A stretch of 8,207 nt of DNA from Mageeibacillus sp. UBA3708 (GCA_002371375.1 DFIB01000036.1:1-8207); one strand, 5' to 3'; counted from the stretch's first letter, positions 1 through 6,340 are shown. Notes: generated from the sequence alone by a model not told the origin. Made by a program: numbers and translations.

Positions 1-215
1 GAATCAAGCTCGATCCCGAAAGCCTTCTCCTCTTCAGTCCTATTGCACATGCGTGCAACTGTACCGTCAAAAAGGTCACACACACCCGCAACCATAAGGC
101 ATGCCATGGGATAGTTGATATTCTCCTGTGTGAACGATAGAAAGATACCTGTCATAGCAGATATCATACCGATATATGTAAGTATTACCGACTTATTCCA
201 CTTGCCTATTATCAT
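1..215 (-). CDS. pssA: CDP-diacylglycerol--serine O-phosphatidyltransferase (phosphatidylserine synthase), 3' part cut by window edge
   Basis: This membrane enzyme of the CDP-alcohol phosphatidyltransferase family transfers a phosphatidyl group from CDP-diacylglycerol to serine, releasing CMP. About 71 N-terminal residues are visible, starting MIIGKWNKSVILTYIGMISA, and the gene runs off the left edge. After a first hydrophobic segment comes the family signature: DLFDGTVAR, an 11-residue spacer, then FGIELDS. These are the first Asp residues of the D-G-x2-A-R-(x)n-G-x3-D metal and CDP-binding motif. The spacer of the form (N)RTEEEKAFG is typical, from memory, of Firmicutes PssA proteins. The ATG overlaps the TGA of the upstream phosphotransferase gene as ATGA, and I see no good Shine-Dalgarno sequence, so translation is probably coupled. 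A phosphatidylserine decarboxylase gene might follow outside the window. Serine specificity rests on resemblance to PssA; another headgroup alcohol cannot be excluded from this fragment. Confidence 0.88.
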   Translation of the reverse strand, partial: MIIGKWNKSVILTYIGMISAMTGIFLSFTQENINYPMACLMVAGVCDLFDGTVARMCNRTEEEKAFGIELD

Positions 216-2716
216 TTGGAGATGACCACCGTTCCAGTTGTCCCGTCTACAGTTATTATCTGCCCGTCAGATATCCTGCTCATTGCATCTTTGCAGCAAA
301 CGATAGCCGGGATACCGTACTCTCTTGATACTATTGCTGCATGACAGAGGATTCCGCCGTATTCTGTAACTATGCCTGACAGAATCGCAAACTTCGGAGT
401 CCATCCGGTGTCGGTAAACTTGGTTACAAGAATATCCCCTTCCCTCAGTCTGTCTATCTGAGAGAAATCCTCTATGACTCTTGCAGTACCTGTGATCTTG
501 CCGTTATTGGCACCTAATCCCTTCAATACATTTGCATCGTCAGACTGCATCGGAAGTGCAGTAAATCCGCATCCGATCTCATTCTCGCTGATGTAGTTGC
601 GGTAAGCGCTATAGTAGAGCTTGTTGCGTCTGATGATATCGTTGAGCTTGTCGGGCGAACACTTGCCGTCGATATAATCCCAGAGATGGCCTACCTTGAG
701 GAACCATACATCCTCCCATTCGGCAAGAACTCCGTCTGCCGCGAGTTTTTTTGCATATTCTATAGTATACATCCTGAGCATATAGTAGAACCTGGTCGAC
801 ACGTCCCTGAATTCCTCACGCCACCAGAGCATGGAACGCATATTGGACACCTTGTTCGTGATCTTCTTGAATTTACCTGCCGACACCTTTGACCTGATCT
901 GTTCAAGGATGTCATTATACATTTTCGTGCCGTTATTCTTATCCTCTACAGGTGAATAGGAATCCTCCAGGAGCACCATGTCCTTGACCATCTGAATTAC
1001 TGTCTGCGGCTCCTCGCTGTAGCACGGATAAGTAATATCAAGTTCTTTATCAGAATGATAACCGTATTTGCTTATAAGCGCTTTGACCTCAGGCATCAGG
1101 TGTCCGGAAGAATCAATGTCAGACGCTATCTTCTCTGCAGTATTGTCAGTCCAGTACCCATAGGATCCGCTGTCCTTGCGGATTTCCCTTGTAATGTCCC
1201 ACATGTCATAGAAAGGAAGGAGATGTGATATGTTGTCGATGCTCCCGAGAAGCGAGAGATATTCACTCTCCGATACATATTTGAGGAGGCTGTCCTTGTA
1301 CATCGACTGATGGATGGTATTCAGGAATATCTGCCAGAAATAAGTGGTCTCGGACCTCAGATATGTCTCGTGGGTGATCTTATAGAATTCAGAAGTAATA
1401 TCTTCTATCCCGTTATTCTCCAGTTTGTTCTTATAGTCGTAGTACAGATCGAGAAGTTCATTCTTGTACTTCTCGTTATTCACCGTGCGATCCTTGAGGA
1501 TCTTGGACTGCTCGACCGCTATTACAACCATCTTGAACAGCGATGCAGGCGTTGCCCTGAATGTCAGCCCGTCGCCTTCATAGTCACCGATTATGCCGTA
1601 TTCACTGTCGAACTCACGTTCCTTGTATCCGACGATATTGCTCATCGTCTTCTTAACGGCGGAGAGGTTCCAGTAAGGTCTCCCGTAATACATTTCGCCG
1701 AGCTTAGACGGGAGTTCATCATCCTTAAGGATCTTGGAATCCACTATGAACTTGCGGAGAGAATACTCCCAGATATATTCATAAAGACTCCACATATAAG
1801 GCGTACAGACTGTTGCAGACACGCCGCCGTCCTTGAAGTCGGCAGTCGTCCACAGATCCTTGATGTCATTGTACCTGATCTTCGTTATCCGCCTGCACTG
1901 GAGGATGTAGAGCACACCGTTCTTTACGGCGAATTCAATATCACAGGGAAAGCCGTAGAATGACTGAATATCAAAGAAAACCTTTGCATATTCCTCAACC
2001 CGGGAATCGGTAAGGATGTGATTACCGGATTGCTTGCGGACCATCGTCTCTTTGTACCAGTCATAGTAATACTGCTCAGGAACAGTCTTGCCCGATACGA
2101 TGTTCTCACCGAGACCTTCGGAGATCTCGATCAGTTCCTCCGTATCCCTGCCTGTCGACGGGTTGAGAGTAAAACATATACCGCTGTAATCAGAGTCTAC
2201 CATCTCCTGAATGACCACGGACATCTTAAGATCATCAAGAGCGACCGTCCTGTCGACAAGATAGCTCAGGATCACTTCACTGAACATTGATTTATAGCAG
2301 TCGATTACCCTTGACGGGATGTCTTCCGCACCTGTGTTGAGATATGTCTCATACTGCCCTGCAAAAGAGTACTCATCAAGGTCCTCTTTTGTTCCGCTGC
2401 TCCTCACAGCATAAAGCTTATCCTTATCCAGTCTTGAATCAATCTCTGATATGATGCTGTCCGGCAGAGAAGCCTTATCAAAGGCCGAAGTCACCTCTGC
2501 GGAGATGTCGCGGATATTGTTCTTATTCAGTCTTAAGACAGCGCTGCCGACGGTGTCCTTTAGCCCGTTATGTTCCACAAAAAGATCGTAGATGCCGCTG
2601 TCAAGTATTATGCCGCCGGGAACATTGAATCCGGCGTTCTTCATTTCTATGAGATTTTTGCCCTTATTGCCTAGTTTGTCTGTATTATTGCATTCTCCGC
2701 CAATTGTTACGATCAC
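212..2716 (-). CDS. PEP-synthase-like / rifampin-phosphotransferase-like dikinase, substrate unknown
   Basis: The 834-residue protein has three parts. Residues ~1-280 are a PEP/pyruvate-binding-type ATP-grasp domain: GNKGKNLIEM at 16-25, VRSSGTKEDL at 104-113, SGICFTLNPSTG at 178-189 and ILQCRR at 271-276. Residues ~285-715 form a long, mostly helical middle domain including WWREEFRDVSTRFYY. Residues ~735-834 are the swivelling phosphohistidine domain, with GGILCHAAIVSREYGIP at 788-803 and the probable catalytic His792. The C-terminal TIM barrel that binds PEP/pyruvate in PpsA and PPDK is absent, so the protein should not be called PEP synthase outright. The layout matches rifampin phosphotransferase, which uses ATP to phosphorylate a substrate through a phosphohistidine, giving AMP and phosphate. 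The GTG start is chosen because AGGAG (2724-2728) lies 7 nt upstream and the N-terminus matches the family. It lies 10 bp after the CarS-like gene and overlaps pssA by 4 bp. The operon suggests a lipid-related substrate (inference); antibiotic inactivation is a less likely alternative. Confidence 0.85.
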   Translation of the reverse strand: MIVTIGGECNNTDKLGNKGKNLIEMKNAGFNVPGGIILDSGIYDLFVEHNGLKDTVGSAVLRLNKNNIRDISAEVTSAFDKASLPDSIISEIDSRLDKDKLYAVRSSGTKEDLDEYSFAGQYETYLNTGAEDIPSRVIDCYKSMFSEVILSYLVDRTVALDDLKMSVVIQEMVDSDYSGICFTLNPSTGRDTEELIEISEGLGENIVSGKTVPEQYYYDWYKETMVRKQSGNHILTDSRVEEYAKVFFDIQSFYGFPCDIEFAVKNGVLYILQCRRITKIRYNDIKDLWTTADFKDGGVSATVCTPYMWSLYEYIWEYSLRKFIVDSKILKDDELPSKLGEMYYGRPYWNLSAVKKTMSNIVGYKEREFDSEYGIIGDYEGDGLTFRATPASLFKMVVIAVEQSKILKDRTVNNEKYKNELLDLYYDYKNKLENNGIEDITSEFYKITHETYLRSETTYFWQIFLNTIHQSMYKDSLLKYVSESEYLSLLGSIDNISHLLPFYDMWDITREIRKDSGSYGYWTDNTAEKIASDIDSSGHLMPEVKALISKYGYHSDKELDITYPCYSEEPQTVIQMVKDMVLLEDSYSPVEDKNNGTKMYNDILEQIRSKVSAGKFKKITNKVSNMRSMLWWREEFRDVSTRFYYMLRMYTIEYAKKLAADGVLAEWEDVWFLKVGHLWDYIDGKCSPDKLNDIIRRNKLYYSAYRNYISENEIGCGFTALPMQSDDANVLKGLGANNGKITGTARVIEDFSQIDRLREGDILVTKFTDTGWTPKFAILSGIVTEYGGILCHAAIVSREYGIPAIVCCKDAMSRISDGQIITVDGTTGTVVISK

Positions 2717-2723
2717 CTGTTTA

Positions 2724-2728
2724 CTCCT
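2724..2728 (-). promoter_or_regulatory. Ribosome binding site that fixes the GTG start of the dikinase-like gene
   Basis: AGGAG is present on the minus strand and overlaps the TAG stop of the preceding CarS-like gene. It is spaced 7 nt from the GTG at 2716. The overlap of stop codon and ribosome binding site suggests that ribosomes finishing the first cistron help start the second. Confidence 0.75.
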
Positions 2729-3317
2729 AAAACATGTTTTTCCTTAGATGGGCAAAGTATAGGAGCATATTAAGTAACAAGTGCGTAATAGCGCCTAATG
2801 CCACAAAGCCCAGATACAATAATATACCAATATCATAAAATAACCAAACGACCAACGCCACACCGAATATGGAATCTGCCTGATCAAGGAGAATAAAGAA
2901 CACCTTCCAAAAGCCTTTGACCGTCTTGCCGGGTTCGATATCGAGCCTTCTCTTGAGGAAGCTGTTGGGCAGTTCAAACAGAGAATAGCCCAGGCCGAGC
3001 AGAACACCGATCAGAAGATTATATGGGACTGTATTTCCGTGACTGATGTAGAAAAGATTCAGACGGTTAAGATCAGTCTGACTGCACAAAAGCCCCCAGA
3101 GCACGGCAAAAAGAGCATTAAGGATCAGATACCCTGCTATACCCTTCCATGTCTTATTATCTCCAAAGATCCTTCTTCCGTCGCCAAGAGTATGACCGCC
3201 GTCAACCGGCTTCTTAAGTGCATTCAGGACCGGAAGCTTGACCCATATCATGTTGAATATACCGGCAAGTATCGTCGGTGCAAGAGTTATATACATCATC
3301 AGTATCGTTTTTAACAT
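2727..3317 (-). CDS. CarS-type CTP:phospholipid cytidylyltransferase homologue (CDP-archaeol synthase family, DUF46)
   Basis: This is a 196-residue integral membrane protein. Characterised archaeal CarS enzymes make CDP-archaeol from CTP and an unsaturated archaetidic acid; a bacterial homologue would be expected to make CDP-diacylglycerol or a CDP-ether-lipid. Family motifs are clear: DGG at 39-41 followed by DGRRIFGDNKTWKG at 46-59, then ELPNSFLKRR at 115-124 with PGK at 129-131, and LLDQADS at 143-149. Hydrophobic segments lie around 5-27, 62-78, 99-116 and in a long stretch from about 139 to 190, consistent with a five-helix protein. It is the first gene of the cassette and would supply the CDP-lipid used by the phosphatidylserine synthase two genes downstream. 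The ATG has no Shine-Dalgarno sequence and sits exactly where transcription from the upstream extended -10 should begin. Internal ATG codons at residues 7 and 8 also lack a ribosome binding site. Lipid specificity in a bacterium is unproven. Confidence 0.87.
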   Translation of the reverse strand: MLKTILMMYITLAPTILAGIFNMIWVKLPVLNALKKPVDGGHTLGDGRRIFGDNKTWKGIAGYLILNALFAVLWGLLCSQTDLNRLNLFYISHGNTVPYNLLIGVLLGLGYSLFELPNSFLKRRLDIEPGKTVKGFWKVFFILLDQADSIFGVALVVWLFYDIGILLYLGFVALGAITHLLLNMLLYFAHLRKNMF

Positions 3318-3323
3318 GCGAGT

Positions 3324-3332
3324 ATTATATCA
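3324..3332 (-). promoter_or_regulatory. Extended -10 promoter of the phospholipid operon, predicted leaderless start
   Basis: On the minus strand, TGATATAAT gives a perfect TGN extension (3332-3330) and a perfect TATAAT (3329-3324). No convincing -35 box is present at 15-19 bp spacing, which extended -10 promoters can tolerate. Counting from the last T as -7 puts +1 at 3317, the A of the CarS-like ATG. The transcript would then have no 5' untranslated leader. This is a sequence-based prediction only. Confidence 0.65.
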
Positions 3333-3349
3333 CAGGATGCTCAGTGAAT

Positions 3350-3375
3350 ATCGTTGTATAAACTGAATATACGAT
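3350..3375. repeat. Imperfect inverted repeat upstream of the phospholipid operon promoter
   Basis: ATCGT at 3350-3354 is matched by ACGAT at 3371-3375, with further self-complementary TATA-type bases inside (GTATA and TATAC). The repeat lies about 33 to 58 bp upstream of the predicted transcription start of the CarS-like gene, a usual place for an activator or repressor site. No run of T follows it on either strand, so it does not look like a terminator. The rest of the stretch between the tRNA and this promoter shows nothing else clear. Confidence 0.3.
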
Positions 3376-3412
3376 GGCAGAAGCAGCTGCACTTATCCCT
3401 GATCGATAAAGA

Positions 3413-3487
3413 TGGTGGAAGCTAAGGGGTTCGAACCCTTGACCCCTCCCCTGTGAAGGGAGTGCTCTCCCGCTGAGCTAAGCTTCC
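3413..3487 (-). tRNA. tRNA-Val (anticodon CAC)
   Basis: Read on the minus strand, the 75-nt sequence folds as a full cloverleaf. The acceptor arms GGAAGCT and AGCTTCC pair over all 7 bp. The D stem is GCTC/GAGC. The anticodon stem CTCCC/GGGAG holds loop TTCACAG with anticodon CAC. The variable loop is 5 nt, and the T arm AAGGG/CCCTT holds TTCGAAC. The discriminator is A and the 3' CCA is encoded. CAC reads the valine codon GUG. It lies 16 bp downstream of the acetyltransferase gene and about 95 bp upstream of the CarS-like gene, on the same strand as both. No integrase or duplicated 3' end that would mark an attachment site was seen. Confidence 0.97.
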
Positions 3488-3502
3488 GTTGCCTGCCAAA
3501 TG

Positions 3503-3532
3503 ATTATAATACTTTCTCAAGATAAATGTAAG
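3503..3532 (-). promoter_or_regulatory. Likely tRNA-Val promoter inside the 3' end of the acetyltransferase gene
   Basis: On the minus strand, CTTACA (3532-3527, 4 of 6 matches to TTGACA) is followed after 18 bp by a perfect TATAAT (3508-3503). The predicted start near 3496 lies about 9 nt before the mature tRNA 5' end. The TATAAT overlaps the last codon and stop of the GNAT gene, so part of the match comes from coding sequence. Read-through from upstream is an alternative source of the tRNA. Confidence 0.5.
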
Positions 3533-3953
3533 TCAGATTAGGCGTGACTTTCTCCTGCTTGAAGATACTGTATCCCAGAACCTCGGTCAGGGCAAGGTTG
3601 CTCACGCTCTTGTTGCTTGTAAAGACAACATATCTCTTAACATCAAGTGCCTGTTCGATCTTATACAGGAGTTTGGACCCGATGCCGCGGCACCTGTAAT
3701 CAGGGTGTACGATAAGCTTGCGGATTATTCCGGTTCCGTTCTCAATATAGCCTCTTGAAGAACCGATTATCCTGCCGTTATCTACTGCTTTGAAGAATAT
3801 CCCCTTGTCAAATTCCTCTTTGATCCCGGCATAATCCTGTACCATAGGAGGTATATCAAAATTATTAAGTAACCTGGCTTCACTCTTGAAAGCAAGATGC
3901 TGAAGGTCAAGTATCTCCTGAAGATCATCCAAAGTTGCTCGCTCGTATACCAT
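3504..3953 (-). CDS. GNAT-family N-acetyltransferase
   Basis: A 149-residue single-domain acetyltransferase that should move an acetyl group from acetyl-CoA to an amine. The start is set at the ATG giving MVYERATLDDLQ, because this matches the usual GNAT N-terminus and AGGTGA lies just upstream (3958-3963). A longer reading from 4028 would add an arginine-rich tail overlapping the upstream gene and is rejected. Motif A is clear: RKLIVHPDYRCRGIGSKLL, with the acetyl-CoA pyrophosphate-binding R-x-x-G-x-G at residues 87-92. A typical C-terminal strand region (ALTEVLGYSIFKQEK) follows. It starts 4 bp after the diguanylate cyclase stop, so the two genes are probably co-transcribed and translationally coupled. 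The substrate cannot be told from sequence; small molecule, protein N-terminus or antibiotic are all possible. Confidence 0.88.
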   Translation of the reverse strand: MVYERATLDDLQEILDLQHLAFKSEARLLNNFDIPPMVQDYAGIKEEFDKGIFFKAVDNGRIIGSSRGYIENGTGIIRKLIVHPDYRCRGIGSKLLYKIEQALDVKRYVVFTSNKSVSNLALTEVLGYSIFKQEKVTPNLTYIYLEKVL

Positions 3954-3957
3954 TAGA

Positions 3958-6264
3958 TCACCTGTATGAACCATTCTTTGCCTTTTTGATACTCTTCTCA
4001 ATATAGAGTTTCTCATCTGCCTGCTCAAGAAGAGCGAAGATGTCTATGGAATCAGAACAAATGAACTCACATAGACCTGTACTCATCTCGATAGGATACG
4101 GCTTGCCGGCAGCTTCATTATGTTCTACGGTAATATGATCGATCCTGGCCTTGATCGCTTCCTCAGTTATATCATCCCCCACCACAGCGAAAACAACGAA
4201 CTCATCGCCGCCAAGTCTTCCGACAACATCGGTGCTCCTGAAAGTATCTGTCAGTATCGAAGCTATCTCTCTCAGTGCAAAATCGCCGTCATCATGACCA
4301 AACTTATCGTTGACCATCTTGAGGTTATCCATGTCAGCATAGCAAACTATTGCTCTCTTACCCCTGTTGATCGGGTCGGTTATAGCCTTTTGTGTGAACT
4401 CGAGGAAGCCTCTTCTGTTATAAAGCCCGGTCAGCTCATCTGATTTTGCTTCCTTAGTCAGGAGACTGTTATCACGCATAAACTGTTCAAGAGAATTCTG
4501 CAGTTCACGCTTGACTTTATCCTGCTCCTCGATCATCAGAAGCGACTTGATAGATACTGACAGCTGATATGCAACAACTGAAACGTTCTGAAGATCGTTC
4601 ATGTCAAGTTCATTAACAATAAAACCATACAGATCATCGCCTACAAACAACGGGAATACGGTCATCGTCAACCTGTGATCAGTTTTGACAAATTCGTGTG
4701 AGAACAACTTCTCGGTCCTGACAAGCTGAAGTTCCTCAGTCGGTGTATATACCCCGTTCTTATCAGCATATGCCTTGAGGAGCATCGACTTGGGCAGCTT
4801 CCAGTTATCACCTGCAACATGCTTCTGATTGCCCTGGAACATATACATGAACGACTGAGAGAAGCCAACGGCATCCAGTCCTTCAAGAAGCATATTATAT
4901 GGAATATCTCTTCCGTGTGACATAATGAAGATACTGCCAGTCTGCTTGTTAACGAGCCTCGAGACACGGTCACGCTTGCTCATGTTGGCACTTATGATAT
5001 TGAGCCCCTTGAGTGACAAAAGCCTGTAATACTCAGAGATCATGTCATCGAGAGCTATGTTCTTAAGGTTATCCTGTGTCGCCAATACGCCTTCATTCTG
5101 CAGCGTCTGAAGAACATTAAACAGCCTCTCCGTACTAACATAAAGAAGAACGTCGGAATTGACCAGCTTGCGGAAAGCGCGGTCTACCCTGTCCCTGTGT
5201 TCACTGGTGAGGATGTAGTTGGAATACTGATTACAGAATTCCTCAAGTGTCTTCTTCAGCGCAGAAGTGTTATCATCGTCGTCGAATACACCGAACAGAT
5301 ATTTCTCAAGAGATGTGATAAATGACTTGTCCCCGCTCCTTATCCTGTCTATGTGAAGTCTGGTCCTCATATCTTCAACATCAAGCCCTTCACACCCGCA
5401 GGAGCTTCTCTGTACAAGGAATGTCTCAACTTCGATCTTATCCGTCTTGCCGCTCTTGATGAAGTCTTCGGCTGCAAGAACAGCCTTATATGTGAGATCC
5501 GCTGAACTTGCCTCAACAGTTGTGAGAGGAGGCGTCATGGATGCTGCAAATATATCGTCATCAAATCCTGCAACAAGGATATCCTTACCCGGAGTATATC
5601 CCCTGTCCTCTATTGCTTTATAACCGCCAAGCGCCATACTGTCGTTGGCAAACACGATCGCATCAGGCTTGCCGTGTGCTGCCAGCAGCTGATCAACTAT
5701 GTCGTAACTGTCTTCAGTAAAATCACCGTAAACTATCTGGGAGTCATCGAAATGAAGTCCTTCAGATTCAATTATCTGCTTGAACGCTTCAAACCTCTCT
5801 ATAGCATCCCTGTTAGTCTCAGGACCGCTTACATAACAGATATCCTTGGCACCGTGCTTCAAGATCAGGTGCTTGAGAACGCGCTCAAGGCCGGACTTAT
5901 TATCGAACATTACGGACGGATATCCCTGAAGATTTGATGAGAACAGAGATACTATCGGAATGCGCGGCAATGCATCAACAAAAGCCTGCTGTACCTTCCT
6001 GTCCGCTCTGGAACCGATGGTGCCCATGAGAACATAAAGAATGTCCATGTTTTGCTCCGTAGGAAGGTCAAAAACAACATTATACTGGTACTCGAATTCA
6101 GTACTCTCGAATCTGCCGTCCGGCTTACCGATATAGTGTCCCGGAAAGATAAAAAGGTTAGCATCTATAGCCTTTGCTGCAAGATCAGCCCCCTTGCAAG
6201 CCTGACTTGTAAAGTAATTGTTGGGATCATCTATCAGCAATCCGATATTAAGCCGTCTACGCAT
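3958..6264 (-). CDS. Diguanylate cyclase with N-terminal LacI-type ligand-binding sensor (soluble)
   Basis: This 768-residue protein should make cyclic di-GMP from two GTP. Residues ~4-290 form a LacI/GalR-like type 1 periplasmic-binding fold, e.g. IGLLIDDPNNYFTSQ near the start, AIVFANDSMALGGYKAIEDRG at 202-222 and VAGFDDD at 231-237. It ends in RSSCGC at 286-291. There is no helix-turn-helix before it and no signal peptide or membrane helix, so it is a cytoplasmic sensor and not a repressor. Residues ~295-400 are helical and unassigned. Residues ~405-578 resemble a degenerate GAF domain, and ~578-608 look like a coiled-coil linker. The GGDEF domain has DELTGLYNRRGF at 609-620, metal-binding Asp in ADMDNLK (D644), an intact GGDEF at 685-689, and RSTD at 676-679, the product-binding I-site exactly 5 residues upstream. 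It should be active and feedback-inhibited. GGGAGG lies 6 nt before the ATG. The ligand is unknown; a sugar is the family default. Confidence 0.9.
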   Translation of the reverse strand: MRRRLNIGLLIDDPNNYFTSQACKGADLAAKAIDANLFIFPGHYIGKPDGRFESTEFEYQYNVVFDLPTEQNMDILYVLMGTIGSRADRKVQQAFVDALPRIPIVSLFSSNLQGYPSVMFDNKSGLERVLKHLILKHGAKDICYVSGPETNRDAIERFEAFKQIIESEGLHFDDSQIVYGDFTEDSYDIVDQLLAAHGKPDAIVFANDSMALGGYKAIEDRGYTPGKDILVAGFDDDIFAASMTPPLTTVEASSADLTYKAVLAAEDFIKSGKTDKIEVETFLVQRSSCGCEGLDVEDMRTRLHIDRIRSGDKSFITSLEKYLFGVFDDDDNTSALKKTLEEFCNQYSNYILTSEHRDRVDRAFRKLVNSDVLLYVSTERLFNVLQTLQNEGVLATQDNLKNIALDDMISEYYRLLSLKGLNIISANMSKRDRVSRLVNKQTGSIFIMSHGRDIPYNMLLEGLDAVGFSQSFMYMFQGNQKHVAGDNWKLPKSMLLKAYADKNGVYTPTEELQLVRTEKLFSHEFVKTDHRLTMTVFPLFVGDDLYGFIVNELDMNDLQNVSVVAYQLSVSIKSLLMIEEQDKVKRELQNSLEQFMRDNSLLTKEAKSDELTGLYNRRGFLEFTQKAITDPINRGKRAIVCYADMDNLKMVNDKFGHDDGDFALREIASILTDTFRSTDVVGRLGGDEFVVFAVVGDDITEEAIKARIDHITVEHNEAAGKPYPIEMSTGLCEFICSDSIDIFALLEQADEKLYIEKSIKKAKNGSYR

Positions 6265-6270
6265 ATTAAC

Positions 6271-6276
6271 CCTCCC
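6271..6276 (-). promoter_or_regulatory. Ribosome binding site of the diguanylate cyclase gene
   Basis: GGGAGG on the minus strand, 6 nt upstream of the ATG at 6264, which supports that start. Confidence 0.8.
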
Positions 6277-6284
6277 GCAAAGGA

Positions 6285-6314
6285 AATGATATCAATACAC
6301 TTTAATGATATCAT
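6285..6314. promoter_or_regulatory. Paired TGATATCA palindromes, candidate operator of the diguanylate cyclase operon
   Basis: A 10-base identical sequence, AATGATATCA, occurs at 6285-6294 and 6304-6313, a period of 19 bp (just under two helical turns). Each copy holds the perfect 8-bp palindrome TGATATCA, and the upstream copy extends to ATGATATCAT at 6305-6314. That copy overlaps the putative -10 box and the other lies about 12-20 bases into the leader. This is where a repressor would block transcription. The protein that would bind is not in view. Confidence 0.4.
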
Positions 6315-6340
6315 AATATGCAAATATATTTTAATAACAA
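6313..6340 (-). promoter_or_regulatory. Sigma-A-like promoter of the diguanylate cyclase-acetyltransferase operon
   Basis: On the minus strand, TTGTTA (6340-6335, 4 of 6 matches) is followed after 16 bp by TATTAT (6318-6313, 5 of 6). Predicted start is near 6306, giving a leader of about 42 nt before the ATG at 6264. The region is very AT-rich, so other -10 choices are possible. Confidence 0.5.

Noticed and set aside
1310..1963. 217-codon plus-strand open frame
   Set aside because: It lies fully opposite the dikinase-like gene, shows no recognisable domain and has low-complexity antisense composition, so it is a shadow frame.
212..2716. Annotation as true phosphoenolpyruvate synthase
   Set aside because: The TIM-barrel PEP/pyruvate domain is missing and the phosphohistidine domain is at the C-terminus, unlike PpsA.
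3371..3412. Possible terminator downstream of the tRNA
   Set aside because: A TTATC/GATAA stem can form next to the tRNA end, but it is only 5 bp, AT-rich and not followed by a U-run.
3413..3487. tRNA gene as an integration attachment site
   Set aside because: There is no integrase, no duplicated tRNA 3' end and no shift in gene style on either side.
3954..4028. Longer acetyltransferase start adding 25 residues (MSRQMRNSILRR...)
   Set aside because: It lies inside the cyclase coding sequence, has an arginine-rich out-of-frame look, and the ATG at 3953 has AGGTGA and a normal GNAT N-terminus.
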